Assembly (NCBI RefSeq): GCF_017912555.1
Contig: NZ_JAERSD010000021.1
Span: 1-64,000, forward strand
Direction: 5' to 3'
From: Bacillus sp. REN3
GTDB taxonomy: Bacteria; Bacillota; Bacilli; Bacillales; Cytobacillaceae
Length of the DNA: 64,000 nt
The notes beneath the pieces were generated by a model. That model was given only the letters and a program-made list of their open reading frames with translations. It had not been told where the DNA came from and did not search any database. The position numbers and the translations under genes were made by a program. This document shows, in pieces, positions 50,532 to 59,698 of the stretch. Each line of letters begins with the position of its first letter. Positions within the stretch are counted from its first letter, which is position 1.

Positions 50532-51716
50532 TTAAGCGGTAACTCTTTCTTTTTTTCGTTCGCTTCTACCGCTCAGCTTGTCGGCCAATACGGTAAGGGC
50601 TCCGTCCCCTGTCACGTTTGTAGCTGTTCCAAAGCTGTCCTGCGCAAGGTAAAGGGCAATCATCAGCGACAGCATCGTATCACTGAAGCCGAGCATGGAT
50701 TCCAGCAACCCGAGGGCTGCCATGACAGCGCCGCCTGGAACGCCTGGAGCGGCAATCATCGTCACGCCGAGCATCAGGATGAACGGCATCATTTCAGCAA
50801 AGGTCGCTTCCTGTCCCTGCAGAAGCATAACGGCCATTCCGCAGCTTACGAGTGTGATCGTGCTTCCGGACAGATGGATCGTTGCCAGCAACGGAACCGA
50901 AAAATCGGCAACTTTTTCCCGGGCGCCGATTCTGCGGGCGTGCTTCAGGGTTACTGGGATCGTCGAGGCGGACGACTGAGTGCCCAGTGCCGTCATATAG
51001 GCAGGCGCCATTTCTTTCAGCATTTTCAGCGGATTCCGCTTTGCGGCAGTGCCGGCAACCGTATATTGGATGAGCAGATACAAAAGATGAAGGATGATGA
51101 TCATGGCGAAAACCTTGATAAATACACTCATGATGGCAGAAACCTGGCCGCCTTGCGTCATATTCGCGAAAATACCGAAGATGTGGAAAGGCAATAAAGG
51201 AATGATCACTTTCTCAATGACAAGTTCAACGATTTCCTTGAAATCAACCATTGCTGTTTGCAGTGTGGTACCCTTGATTGAAGCGAGTCCCAGACCAAGG
51301 ATGAAGGCGAGCAGCAATGCGGACATTATGCCCATTACAGGGGGCATCTCCACCTGGAAGAAAGGTTTAAGCAGCGCTTCTTCCGGATTCTTGAATTTTT
51401 GCAATCCCTGCTTTTGCAGAATGATAGGATAAAGGAACGTCGCAGTAACGAATGCCAACAATCCTGCGACGATCGTAGATATGTAGGCAATCGTAGTGGT
51501 AATGCCTAGCAGTTTGCCGGCTCCCTTTCCTAATGAAGCGATTCCTGGAGCGATGAAACCGATGATGATGAACGGGATGGCAAATCCCAGGAAGTTGCCG
51601 AATAAGCCGTTGAAAGTGGCAAAGATCCGGATGACGTTTTCTGGGAAAATCAAGCCCGCGCCGATCCCCAGTGCGATAGCCATTACGATTTTTGGCAATA
51701 ACCCTAACTTTTTCAT
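50532..51716 (-). CDS. Dicarboxylate/amino acid:cation symporter (DAACS family)
   Basis: 394-residue membrane protein of the glutamate/aspartate:Na+ or H+ symporter fold. It has about eight helices with two re-entrant loops. Key motifs: TALGTQSSASTIPVTLKHARR in the first hairpin (serine-rich loop), MIAAPGVPGGAVMAALGLLES, and YLAQDSFGTATNVTGDGALTVL, which corresponds to the substrate-binding NxxGD motif. The replacement of NMDGT by HLSGST is characteristic of serine/threonine- or SstT-like members rather than GltP, so the substrate is uncertain. Start ATG behind GGGAGG. Confidence 0.88.
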   Translation of the reverse strand: MKKLGLLPKIVMAIALGIGAGLIFPENVIRIFATFNGLFGNFLGFAIPFIIIGFIAPGIASLGKGAGKLLGITTTIAYISTIVAGLLAFVTATFLYPIILQKQGLQKFKNPEEALLKPFFQVEMPPVMGIMSALLLAFILGLGLASIKGTTLQTAMVDFKEIVELVIEKVIIPLLPFHIFGIFANMTQGGQVSAIMSVFIKVFAMIIILHLLYLLIQYTVAGTAAKRNPLKMLKEMAPAYMTALGTQSSASTIPVTLKHARRIGAREKVADFSVPLLATIHLSGSTITLVSCGMAVMLLQGQEATFAEMMPFILMLGVTMIAAPGVPGGAVMAALGLLESMLGFSDTMLSLMIALYLAQDSFGTATNVTGDGALTVLADKLSGRSERKKERVTA

Positions 51717-52035
51717 CTTGTCCTCCCTCGATGTTCAGTTGTTTGTTTTAGGTGGATTATACACGTTGAGGCCAGAAATGTTAAGGGATTTCGGATTTTA
51801 CAGAATTATTATTTTTTTTAACATAGCATATTCCCCATTAATTATGGGAAGTTTTCCTGTAAATGTTAGATGATTGCCTGAACGGACCGGTTTTAAATCA
51901 AGCCAGAGGTTTCATACATTTTAGAGAGGAAATAGTAAAGCTGGGGAAGTTATATTAAAAATTTATGACATTTCCTCTCTTGAAAAATAAAGTGGTAAAA
52001 TAAACGAGGATGAAAATTATTGGAGGGCTATTTAG
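51717..52035. other. Gene-less stretch between divergent symporter and ddl
   Basis: AT-rich, presumably holding both promoters. TAAAAT at 51996-52001 is a possible -10 for ddl, without a good -35. No other structure seen. Confidence 0.4.
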
Positions 52036-53118
52036 ATGAAGACTAGAATTGGGCTGCTGTATGGCGGCAAATCGGCTGAACATAAAGTATCCATGCAGAC
52101 AGCGCTGGCTGTGACGAAAGCATTGGATTTTGGCAAATTCGAAATATATCCTATATACATAACGGAGGATGGCGAATGGATGAAGGGACCGCAGTTGCAG
52201 GCACCTCCTGAAAACATCAAGGCGCTTGAGATCGGAAATGGCTCGAACCTGCCATCTCCTTCTTTTGCACCGGCATTGTTCAAGTCGGGCGACGCGGAGT
52301 CAGATCAGCCGCTTGATGTGATCTTTCCGCTGCTCCATGGACCGAATGGAGAAGATGGAACTGTCCAGGGGCTATTGGAACTGCTGAACCTTCCTTATGT
52401 CGGCAATGGTGTCCTTGCCTCGGCGGCGGGGATGGACAAAATCGTTATGAAGAATATCTTTGCCCAGGCCGGCTTGCCTCAGGTGGATTATGTGTTTGCC
52501 CTGCGGAGCGAGTGGGAAAAGGACAGCGAAAGGGCATACAAACTAGTGGAAGAAAAAATCGGCTACCCATGCTTCGTCAAGCCGGCGAACCTGGGGTCCA
52601 GTGTTGGGATCAACAAGGCGGCCAATAAGCGGGAACTCGAGGCTGCGTTCAAGGATGCATTCCAGTTCGACCGAAAGATCATCATCGAGCAAGGCGTCAC
52701 AGCCCGGGAGATCGAAATCGGCGTCCTCGGCAATGAAGAGCCTGAATGCTCCGTAGTCGGCGAGATTGTTCCGAAAAAAGATTTCTATGATTACAAAGCA
52801 AAGTATGAAGATGGCGATACAGCAATGATCATCCCTGCCGAAATTACCGAGCAGCAATATGAAGAGATCAAAGAGATGGCGGTCAAGGCTTTCAAATCGC
52901 TTGATTGCTCGGGACTTGTCAGGGCGGATTTCTTCCTGACAAAGGATGGACAGCTGTTGATCAATGAAGTCAACACGATGCCTGGCTTCACGCCATTCAG
53001 TATGTTCCCGCTTTTGTGGAAGCATACGGGAGTGGATTATCCAGAGCTGATCGAAAAGCTGGTAAATCTCGCAATAGAACGCCATACTGAAAAACAAAAG
53101 ATAAAGTACACATTTTAA
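52036..53118 (+). CDS. ddl: D-alanine--D-alanine ligase
   Basis: ATP-grasp ligase of 360 residues making the D-Ala-D-Ala dipeptide of peptidoglycan precursors. N-terminal [15 protein letters not shown], glycine-rich [22 protein letters not shown], Mg/ATP site [16 protein letters not shown] and C-terminal [24 protein letters not shown] are intact. An aromatic at the omega-loop position (DYKAKYEDG) points to a D-Ala rather than D-Lac ligase; the ddl-murF neighbourhood agrees. Confidence 0.96.
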   Translation: MKTRIGLLYGGKSAEHKVSMQTALAVTKALDFGKFEIYPIYITEDGEWMKGPQLQAPPENIKALEIGNGSNLPSPSFAPALFKSGDAESDQPLDVIFPLLHGPNGEDGTVQGLLELLNLPYVGNGVLASAAGMDKIVMKNIFAQAGLPQVDYVFALRSEWEKDSERAYKLVEEKIGYPCFVKPANLGSSVGINKAANKRELEAAFKDAFQFDRKIIIEQGVTAREIEIGVLGNEEPECSVVGEIVPKKDFYDYKAKYEDGDTAMIIPAEITEQQYEEIKEMAVKAFKSLDCSGLVRADFFLTKDGQLLINEVNTMPGFTPFSMFPLLWKHTGVDYPELIEKLVNLAIERHTEKQKIKYTF

Positions 53119-53210
53119 ATCAACACCATTGGGGAAACACGGCAGACTGGGCATCCATGCTTTTGTGCGCCGTGTTCCTTCATTTCTGTCGTCCATGGGA
53201 GGAAAGTAGC

Positions 53211-54590
53211 ATGATTCAAAAAACGCTGAACGAAATGGCCAGGATGGCCGGAGGAACCGTTAACAATCCAGGTGAATTCGGGAATGTCACCGTCACGGGC
53301 GTCACAATCGATACAAGAAAATTGGAAAAGGGAAATTTGTTTGTTCCTTTCAGGGGGGAACATACCGACGGGCACAAATTCGTCGCACAGGCGATCGAAA
53401 AGGGAGCGAGAGCTGCATTATGGCAGAAGGATGTTCCGAATCCGCCTGAGGATTTGCCAATCATCCTTGTCGATGATCCGACAGCGGCATTGCAGGAGCT
53501 GGCCAGAAGCTACCGCGACTCTCTTGATGTGAAAGTTGTCGGGATCACGGGAAGCAATGGAAAAACAACGACAAAGGATATGACAGCGAGCCTGCTGTCG
53601 CTAAAATACAAGGTCCAGAAAACGGAAGGCAATTTCAACAACCATCTTGGGCTTCCGCTGACAATCCTCCGCCTCGAAGAAGACACGGAGGTGGCTGTGC
53701 TTGAAATGGGGATGAGCAGCAAAGGTGAGATCGAGTTTTTAACGGAGCTTGCCCGGCCGAATGCAGTGATCATCACGAACATTGGCGAATCGCATCTGCT
53801 TGACCTTGGGTCCAGGGAAGCGATTGCCGATGCGAAGCTGGAAATCATCAACGGCTTGCAGGAAAATGGCCTGATCATTTTTCATGGCGATGAACCGCTT
53901 CTGCAGGAAAGGCTGAAGGGGTACAAGGGGACTGCCCAGCTTAAGACCTTCGGAGCCAGCGAAAGCAATGACCTTTATCCGGTTAGCGTTAAGTCGATGG
54001 AAAATGGCAACATGTTCGTCACGAACCGCAGCGAGCAAAGCTTCTATTTGCCGGTGCTTGGGAACCATAATATCCTCAACGCGCTGGCTGCGATGCTGGC
54101 GGCCGAATTCCTCGGCGTTCCATTCAATGAAATGAATGATGGCTTTGCCGGATTGAAGCTGACGAATATGAGGATGGAAATGTCTGAAGGCGCGCATGGT
54201 GAAAAAATCATCAATGACGCCTATAACGCAAGTCCTACCTCAATGAATGCGGCGATAGACCTTGTTGCCAACCTGACAGGTTACAGCCGGAAAATCCTTG
54301 TGCTTGGAGACATGCTTGAGCTTGGGCCGCTTGAAGAGGAATACCATTATAAAATCGGCACTTCACTAGAAGGCGGGAAAATCGATTATGTGTTCACCTA
54401 CGGCAAACTAAGCGCGGCAATCGCGAAGGGCGCAAAGGAAGTCATCGATGAAGACAGGGTATTTGCTTTCTTCGATAAAGAGCAGTTAAGCAGTGAACTG
54501 AAGAAATACGTCAACAATGAAACAATTGTCCTGGTTAAAGCATCCCGCGGGATGAAGCTTGAGGAAGTCGTCAAGGCCCTCCAGGAATAA
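53211..54590 (+). CDS. murF: UDP-N-acetylmuramoyl-tripeptide--D-alanyl-D-alanine ligase
   Basis: Cytosolic Mur ligase of 459 residues that adds D-Ala-D-Ala to the UDP-MurNAc-tripeptide. Domain order: N-terminal substrate domain (VTGVTIDTRKLEKGNLFVPF), central ATPase with the P-loop GITGSNGKTTTKDM and the MurF motifs EMGMSSKGEI and NIGESHLLDLGS, and C-terminal INDAYNASPTSMNAAIDL. The open frame starts at 53157; ATG 53211 behind GGGAGG gives the family start. Directly downstream of ddl, which supplies its dipeptide substrate. Confidence 0.96.
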   Translation: MIQKTLNEMARMAGGTVNNPGEFGNVTVTGVTIDTRKLEKGNLFVPFRGEHTDGHKFVAQAIEKGARAALWQKDVPNPPEDLPIILVDDPTAALQELARSYRDSLDVKVVGITGSNGKTTTKDMTASLLSLKYKVQKTEGNFNNHLGLPLTILRLEEDTEVAVLEMGMSSKGEIEFLTELARPNAVIITNIGESHLLDLGSREAIADAKLEIINGLQENGLIIFHGDEPLLQERLKGYKGTAQLKTFGASESNDLYPVSVKSMENGNMFVTNRSEQSFYLPVLGNHNILNALAAMLAAEFLGVPFNEMNDGFAGLKLTNMRMEMSEGAHGEKIINDAYNASPTSMNAAIDLVANLTGYSRKILVLGDMLELGPLEEEYHYKIGTSLEGGKIDYVFTYGKLSAAIAKGAKEVIDEDRVFAFFDKEQLSSELKKYVNNETIVLVKASRGMKLEEVVKALQE

Positions 54591-54592
54591 CT

Positions 54593-54633
54593 AAAAAGAT
54601 GCCCTTTGGCGAACAAAGGGCATCTTTTATTTT
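54593..54633 (+). terminator. Terminator of ddl-murF
   Basis: AAAAGATGCCCTTT pairs with AAAGGGCATCTTTT around GGCGAAC, with a T-rich tail. Confidence 0.92.
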
Positions 54634-54882
54634 TGATTTTGGAACGAGGACATCCCTCCCAATGCCCTGGACAGTGTTCATTATTGGCTCCGCTTCTTTC
54701 ATCCCTGGGCGGAAGTTCCGGAAACTCCGCTTTATTTTTTTCCGCCCCGCAGCTGACTCCCCGAGTATGATGGAACCAGCAGGTACGAAGTGAAATTTGT
54801 AACGGATATCTCATGAAAATAGAGGTTAAATCGTTTAAAATAGGGAATGAATATATACGAGAAAAACGATGGGGATGGTTGT

Positions 54883-55569
54883 ATGATTGGCTGCCTTTTA
54901 ATCCATGGCTTTACTGGCTCGCCCTATGAGGTAGAGCCGCTGGCCCATTTTTTAAAAGAAAGGACCGATTGGAAAATAACTGTCCCTACGCTCCCGGGCC
55001 ATGGCGACCAGCTTAGCCTGAAAGGAATCCGTTACGGACAGTGGATCGACCATGCTGAAAGGGAGCTGCAGGCTCTCCTGCAGGAATGCGACACCGTTTA
55101 TGTCATTGGCTTTTCAATGGGAGGACTGATCGCAAGCTACCTTGCTTCGAAATATCCGGTGAAAAAGCTGGTCCTGTTAAGTGCGGCGGCCTATTATGTG
55201 AACCCAAAGCAGCTTTTTGCCGATATCAAGGAAATGGCCAGGGATTCTTTCCGAGGTAAATTGAAAGAAAATGAATTGTACCTTCGTTACAAACGGAAAA
55301 TCAAAGAAACCCCGATGGCGGCGACCTTGCAATTTCGCAGGCTTGTCAACCAGATCAGGCCGATCCTGCACGAGGTTAAGGTACCTACATTGATAGCCCA
55401 GGGAGAAAGCGACGGCATCGTCCCGCCCAAAAGCGCCGAATACCTATATCAACAGATAGGCGCCACCCAAAAACGACTGCTATACTATAAAAAATCCAAA
55501 CACCTGATCTGCCACTGCAACGAAAAAGACCAACTATTCCAAGCAGTCCATGACTTTTTAACCTCATGA
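54883..55569 (+). CDS. Alpha/beta-hydrolase, carboxylesterase (Est30-like)
   Basis: 228 residues from the chosen start, close to the length of Bacillus Est30-type carboxylesterases. Features: CLLIHGFTGSPYEVEPLAHFL with the oxyanion-hole HGFTG, nucleophile elbow GFSMGG, Asp in AQGESDGIVP and His in KSKHLICHC, so a full catalytic triad. The frame is open back to ATG 54847; ATG 54883 is favoured because the family begins shortly before the LLIHGFTG strand, though its ribosome site (GGGGATGG) is modest. The natural substrate is unknown. Confidence 0.85.
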   Translation: MIGCLLIHGFTGSPYEVEPLAHFLKERTDWKITVPTLPGHGDQLSLKGIRYGQWIDHAERELQALLQECDTVYVIGFSMGGLIASYLASKYPVKKLVLLSAAAYYVNPKQLFADIKEMARDSFRGKLKENELYLRYKRKIKETPMAATLQFRRLVNQIRPILHEVKVPTLIAQGESDGIVPPKSAEYLYQQIGATQKRLLYYKKSKHLICHCNEKDQLFQAVHDFLTS

Positions 55570-55577
55570 AGCATGGG

Positions 55578-55606
55578 TGAAGCATGGGGACGGTTCTTTT
55601 GCTTCA
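55578..55606 (+). repeat. GAAGCA hairpin repeat, copy 3
   Basis: TGAAGCATGGGGACGG followed by TTCTTTTGCTTCA, the same 29-base element as at 34756 and 34801, with compensatory-type changes that keep the GAAGCA/TGCTTC pairing. A partial duplicate (TGAAGCATGGG) precedes it at 55566. It lies after the esterase stop codon. Confidence 0.85.
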
Positions 55607-55631
55607 CCTAGTATAGGACATACTTCGTGAA

Positions 55632-55660
55632 TTGCCTTTCCCGCCCAAAAATGATATAAT
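55632..55660 (+). promoter_or_regulatory. Promoter of cshA
   Basis: TTGCCT (55632-55637), 17-base spacer, TATAAT (55655-55660). It gives a leader of about 320 bases before the cshA start, typical for cold-regulated helicase mRNAs. Confidence 0.7.
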
Positions 55661-55697
55661 GAATAATAAGTGTCTATGTGAGAAAATCCTTTAAGCG

Positions 55698-55987
55698 GAC
55701 ATGCTCCAAAGCTGGAGAATGTCTTTTTTTGCTAATATTTCAGGTTCTGTGCTTCAGCGCGTTAGAGCATACGCTGATTCAGCCCTGCTTAATAATCAAG
55801 GTGCGAGCACCTATTTGCCGTAACGGTATAATATACTAACCAGAATCAGAAATGATGGTTTGGATCCTTAAACAGCCACTTAAATAAACGAAAAGTGCAG
55901 GCACCTATTGCCCAGTCCCGCCGCCAGAGGCTTGGAGCCCGCACTGGACAAAGTGAAATTCGTGAATACAAAGGAGAATGAGCAAAG
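55698..55987 (+). promoter_or_regulatory. Structured cshA leader with early terminator hairpin
   Basis: ACAT-G-CTCC/GGAG-A-ATGT (about 55699-55726) is followed by T7, a terminator that would abort most transcripts near 55735. Downstream, GGTGCGAGCACCTATTTGCC (55800-55819) and GTGCAGGCACCTATTGCC (55895-55912) are imperfect direct repeats, each forming a small hairpin. A second TATAAT at about 55828 might mark another start. Attenuation is inferred. Confidence 0.5.
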
Positions 55988-57457
55988 TTGACAATGTTCG
56001 AAGAGATGGGCATAAGCCCAGCAACATTAAAAGCTGTTAAGAGAATGGGTTTTGAGGAAGCCACCCCTATTCAAGCGCAAACAATCCCAATCAGCCTCGA
56101 AAACAAAGATTTGATCGGCCAGGCACAGACAGGTACTGGCAAGACTGCAGCATTCGGTATCCCTCTCGTTGAAAAAATCAAGAAAGAAAACCGCAATATC
56201 CAGGGTATCATCATCGCGCCGACTCGCGAGCTTGCTATCCAGGTTTCAGAAGAATTATATAAAATTGGCTCCGGCAAGAGAGTAGGCGTCCTGGCGATTT
56301 ATGGCGGACAGGATATCAACCGCCAAATCCGCGCGTTGAAAAAAGGGCCGCATATCATTGTCGGCACACCAGGCCGTCTTCTCGACCACATCAACAGGAA
56401 GACGATCCGATTGGACAACGTTGAGACCGTCATCCTCGACGAGGCAGATGAAATGCTGAACATGGGCTTCATCGAAGACATCGAAGAAATCCTTGCTAAA
56501 ATCCCTAACGAACGCCAAACATTACTATTCTCGGCCACAATGCCTGGACCGATCCAGAAGATTGCTGAACGATTCATGAACGATCCGCAGATCGTTCGTG
56601 TAAAAGCGAAGGAAATGACCGTTCCTTCCATCGAGCAATACTATATTGAAGTGCAGGAGAAAAATAAGTTTGATGTTCTTACAAGGCTGCTGGACATCCA
56701 GTCTCCAGAGCTTGCGATCATTTTCGGGCGTACGAAGCGCCGCGTCGATGAACTGTCGGAAGCATTGAACCTGCGCGGTTATACGGCTGAAGGCATCCAT
56801 GGCGACTTGACACAGGCCAAGCGTATGTCTGTCTTGAGGAAGTTCAAGGAAGGCTCCATCGATGTCCTTGTCGCTACGGATGTAGCGGCCCGCGGACTTG
56901 ATATATCTGGTGTCACGCATGTCTATAACTTCGATATCCCGCAGGATCCGGAGAGCTATGTCCATCGCATCGGACGTACTGGCCGCGCAGGGAAAACAGG
57001 AATGGCGATCACATTCGTGACGTATAGAGAGACATCGTACCTCCATGTGGTAGAAAAAACAACGAAGAGGCGCATGGAAAAGATGAAAGCTCCAACACTG
57101 GACGAAGCACTTGAAGGCCAGCAAAGGGCTGTCATTGACAAGATCACTCAAACAATCGATTCGAACAACCTGCAATACTACCGCCAGGCGGCACAGGAGC
57201 TATTAAACAATCATGACGCCGAGACAGTCGTTGCCTCCGTCTTGAAAATTCTGGTGAAGGAACCTGATATGACTCCGGTCAAGCTTACGGAGGAAAAACC
57301 TTTGCCAACAAGAAGAGACAAGAAACCGCAGGATCGGAGAAGATACGATTCACACAGCGGCGGCCGCAAAAAAGGACCATACAAGCCAAGAACTGGCTCA
57401 AAACGTACGGGCGGCAGCAGAGAAGGCGGAAGCCCGAAGTCAAGATCACACCGTTAA
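55988..57457 (+). CDS. cshA: DEAD-box ATP-dependent RNA helicase CshA
   Basis: 489-residue helicase acting in the RNA degradosome, ribosome assembly and cold adaptation. All motifs are present: Q motif [14 protein letters not shown], motif I AQTGTGKT, Ia PTRELAIQ, Ib [32 protein letters not shown] and [27 protein letters not shown] basic, Gly/Arg-rich tail beyond residue 440 resembles other CshA proteins. Translation may begin at TTG 55988 (11 bases after GGAG) or the ATG two codons later. Same gene order as B. subtilis ddl-murF-ydbR. Confidence 0.95.
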   Translation: MTMFEEMGISPATLKAVKRMGFEEATPIQAQTIPISLENKDLIGQAQTGTGKTAAFGIPLVEKIKKENRNIQGIIIAPTRELAIQVSEELYKIGSGKRVGVLAIYGGQDINRQIRALKKGPHIIVGTPGRLLDHINRKTIRLDNVETVILDEADEMLNMGFIEDIEEILAKIPNERQTLLFSATMPGPIQKIAERFMNDPQIVRVKAKEMTVPSIEQYYIEVQEKNKFDVLTRLLDIQSPELAIIFGRTKRRVDELSEALNLRGYTAEGIHGDLTQAKRMSVLRKFKEGSIDVLVATDVAARGLDISGVTHVYNFDIPQDPESYVHRIGRTGRAGKTGMAITFVTYRETSYLHVVEKTTKRRMEKMKAPTLDEALEGQQRAVIDKITQTIDSNNLQYYRQAAQELLNNHDAETVVASVLKILVKEPDMTPVKLTEEKPLPTRRDKKPQDRRRYDSHSGGRKKGPYKPRTGSKRTGGSREGGSPKSRSHR

Positions 57458-57463
57458 TGAATG

Positions 57464-57504
57464 GAAAACCCCCCGGTTCCCTAGTGGAATCGGGGGTTTT
57501 TTGG
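57464..57504 (+). terminator. Terminator of cshA
   Basis: AACCCCCCGGTTCC pairs with GGAATCGGGGGTT around CTAGT, followed by TTTT. Confidence 0.92.
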
Positions 57505-57611
57505 TTAAAAAGGACACGAAGCCGCTTAAACAGCACATAGCAGCAGACGGGAGAATGATGGAGGATCCTATTTATTTTTGGGTACTCAAACAGGGTAAGG
57601 AGAGGAGAAAC

Positions 57612-57815
57612 GGGAACGAAGACGAAAGGGCGTGGATTGATCCCAAAGAGGTGCGCGGAAGGAGAAGCGGGAACAATCGCAGCTAGATCGTGCCCAAACG
57701 GGTGAGCAGAAGGACGAAATGGGAACAATCGCAGCTAGATTGTTCCCCAACGGGTTCCCGGTAAAGCCAAAAGGGAACAATCGAGACCGTATCCTGCCCG
57801 AACGGGTGTCCCTAT
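57612..57815 (+). repeat. Tandem array of 52-base hairpin repeats
   Basis: GGGAACAATCGCAGCTAGAT begins at 57669 and again at 57721; a third, diverged unit begins GGGAACAATCGAG at 57773, all spaced exactly 52 bases. An older unit can be seen from 57612 (GGGAACGAAG). The central unit holds a perfect inverted repeat, GGGAACAATC (57721-57730)/GATTGTTCCC (57738-57747), and each unit ends in ACGGGT. The region is not coding. Confidence 0.8.
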
Positions 57816-58150
57816 TGTTTTGTAGGGAACTGCTGGTGAAAATGAACCCGGAAACTGCTGATGAAAAATGAACAGGGTGAGGCCTGCCGTGTTCTTTTTT
57901 ACAACTGGTCTTTAACATAGCCTTTTATAAAAAAGTAGTTGCTGATCCGGTCCCAGGCACTCGTTTTCCGAATGCTGTCAGGAAGCCTCGAAGCGGGATG
58001 CGCCTCCCGGGATTTGGCCCTTTGCCTGTTTCTCCCGCTAGAGTCTCTTGCCTCCTTGTAACTTCTACCGATGAAAGACACCTTCACTTTTGGCACAATG
58101 ATGATTTCGAGGTTTGGGCATACTACTTAAAAACAGTTGAGGTGTGTGCC
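57816..58150. repeat. Repeat-rich leader region ahead of uvsE
   Basis: GGAACTGCTGGTGAAAATGAAC (57827 on) is followed by a near copy, GAAACTGCTGATGAAAAATG (57851 on). ACTGGTCTTTAACATAGCCT (57905-57924) repeats the element at 27643. No gene is credible; a minus-strand ORF (57899-58096) lacks a ribosome site. Confidence 0.6.
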
Positions 58151-59119
58151 ATGACGATCATAAGGCTAGGATACGTGGCGATGAGTGAGCAGTTGCAAAA
58201 TTGCTCGCCGTCACAGACAATGACATTCAAGCGATTCCATGGAATCAAGGACAGGGATGCGGCTATCCGGAAGCTTGAGCAGATTGCGGTGTCAAACCTG
58301 GATCATTCCCTCAGGCTCCTTAGGCACAATAAAGCGAATGACGTCCATTTTTACAGGCTGAGTTCAAGACTGATCCCGCTTGCGAATCATGAAGAGCTGT
58401 CCGATTGGGATTTCATGCAGGCTTTGAAGGAGCCGTTAAAGGAAATTGCGGCATTTTTACAAGAAAATCCGATGAGGGTCGATTTCCATCCAGATCATTT
58501 CGTTCTCTTGAACACTCAGAAAAAAGAAACCTTGAACACCTCAGTGAAAACACTGGCGATGCACTATGCACTCCTCAGGGGAATGGCTATCGACCCAGAG
58601 CATCGCTGCGTCCTTCATGTTGGCGGTGTCTATGGCGACAAGGAAAAAGCGCTTGAGCGATTCATAGAGAATTTTGGTTTGATCGCGCAAAAGCTCCAGA
58701 AGATGATCATCCTCGAAAATGATGATACCTCGTTCACTCTTCACGATACCCTTTACTTATGCGAAAAGCTCGGCATTCCGCTTGTGTTCGATTATCACCA
58801 TCATCTGGCCCATCATGCGGATGGAAACTGGCAAGAGCAATGGGAGCGGGTGATCGCAACATGGCAGGATTCGAAGCTGCCTGTGAAAATGCATATTTCC
58901 AGCCCGCGGTCGGAAAAGGAATTCAGGGCCCATGCCGAATATGTCGATGTCAACATGTTCATGGAGTTCCTAGATGGAATCAAAGGTTCTATCCCCGAAA
59001 TCCATTGCATGATCGAAGCGAAAAAGAAAGACCTTGCCCTCTTCCGCCTGGCTGAAGGTTTATCAAAAGTTCCTGGAGTGGAACAGATAGACGGAAGCAC
59101 CTTCAGGCTTCAATCGTGA
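58151..59119 (+). CDS. uvsE: UV DNA damage endonuclease
   Basis: 322-residue TIM-barrel endonuclease that nicks DNA 5' to UV photoproducts and starts alternative excision repair. Family landmarks: IRLGYVAMSEQLQNCSPSQTMT, NLDHSLRLLRHN, FYRLSSRLIPLANHEEL, FHPDHFVLLNT, LENDDTSFTLHDTL, FDYHHHLAHH and MIEAKKKDLALFRL, supplying the His, Glu and Asp metal ligands. The frame opens at 57998, but ATG 58151 after GAGGTGTG fits the family start. It is inserted between cshA and ydbS relative to the B. subtilis order. No LexA box is visible. Confidence 0.94.
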   Translation: MTIIRLGYVAMSEQLQNCSPSQTMTFKRFHGIKDRDAAIRKLEQIAVSNLDHSLRLLRHNKANDVHFYRLSSRLIPLANHEELSDWDFMQALKEPLKEIAAFLQENPMRVDFHPDHFVLLNTQKKETLNTSVKTLAMHYALLRGMAIDPEHRCVLHVGGVYGDKEKALERFIENFGLIAQKLQKMIILENDDTSFTLHDTLYLCEKLGIPLVFDYHHHLAHHADGNWQEQWERVIATWQDSKLPVKMHISSPRSEKEFRAHAEYVDVNMFMEFLDGIKGSIPEIHCMIEAKKKDLALFRLAEGLSKVPGVEQIDGSTFRLQS

Positions 59120-59215
59120 ACCAGTTCTTGTTCATCCAAAATAGTCCCCAACAAGCCCGCCTGTTAGTATATACTTAAATCGTGTTCTTTAATGGGAAAG
59201 CAGGAGGATTTATTG

Positions 59216-59698
59216 ATGACAATTTATGAACCGCAAAAGCGGATTTCAGAAAGAGCCTTGACTGTTTGGAAAATATCCGCGTCGCTTCATTCCCTGCTGA
59301 TCTGGATATTGGCGGGCGGTTTGATTGCGATTACGATTTTATTCGATTGGCCTGGATGGGTGATTGCCGCTTCTGTTGCTGCAGCGGCGTTATATAGCTT
59401 TTTGTTCATCTTTGTAATGCCGGCTTTGCGCTGGAAACGCTGGCGTTATGAAGTCAGGGAACAGGAAATCGAACTTCAATATGGTGTGTTCATCATCAAA
59501 CGGACGCTCATCCCGATGATCCGGGTACAGCATGTGGACACACAACAGGGTCCGCTGCTGCGAAAATACCGGCTGTCAACAGTGACTGTTTCAACAGCTG
59601 CGACCGTGCATGAGATCCCGGCGCTCGATATGGAGGAAGCGGAGGCGCTGCGCACGTCGATTTCAAGGCTGGCGAGGGTGGCGGATGAAGATGTCTGA
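59216..59698 (+). CDS. ydbS: PH-domain membrane protein YdbS
   Basis: 160-residue protein with two membrane helices (about residues 21-45 and 48-70) followed by a bacterial PH-like (bPH2) domain: RWRYEVREQEIELQYGVFIIKRTLIPMIRVQHVDTQQGPLL. In B. subtilis YdbS and YdbT form a membrane pair linked to resistance against a lantibiotic-type peptide. ATG 59216 follows AGGAGG by eight bases. The ydbT start lies within its 3' end. Confidence 0.88.
   Translation: MTIYEPQKRISERALTVWKISASLHSLLIWILAGGLIAITILFDWPGWVIAASVAAAALYSFLFIFVMPALRWKRWRYEVREQEIELQYGVFIIKRTLIPMIRVQHVDTQQGPLLRKYRLSTVTVSTAATVHEIPALDMEEAEALRTSISRLARVADEDV

Noticed and set aside
57612-57815. Possible CRISPR array
   Set aside because: The units are 52 bases and repeated through most of their length. 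There are no unique spacers of uniform length between constant repeats, and no cas genes lie nearby.
57899-58096. Minus-strand ORF beside the TTTAACATAGCC repeat
   Set aside because: No ribosome site; its last codons come from the dispersed repeat, and its composition is poor in hydrophobic residues.
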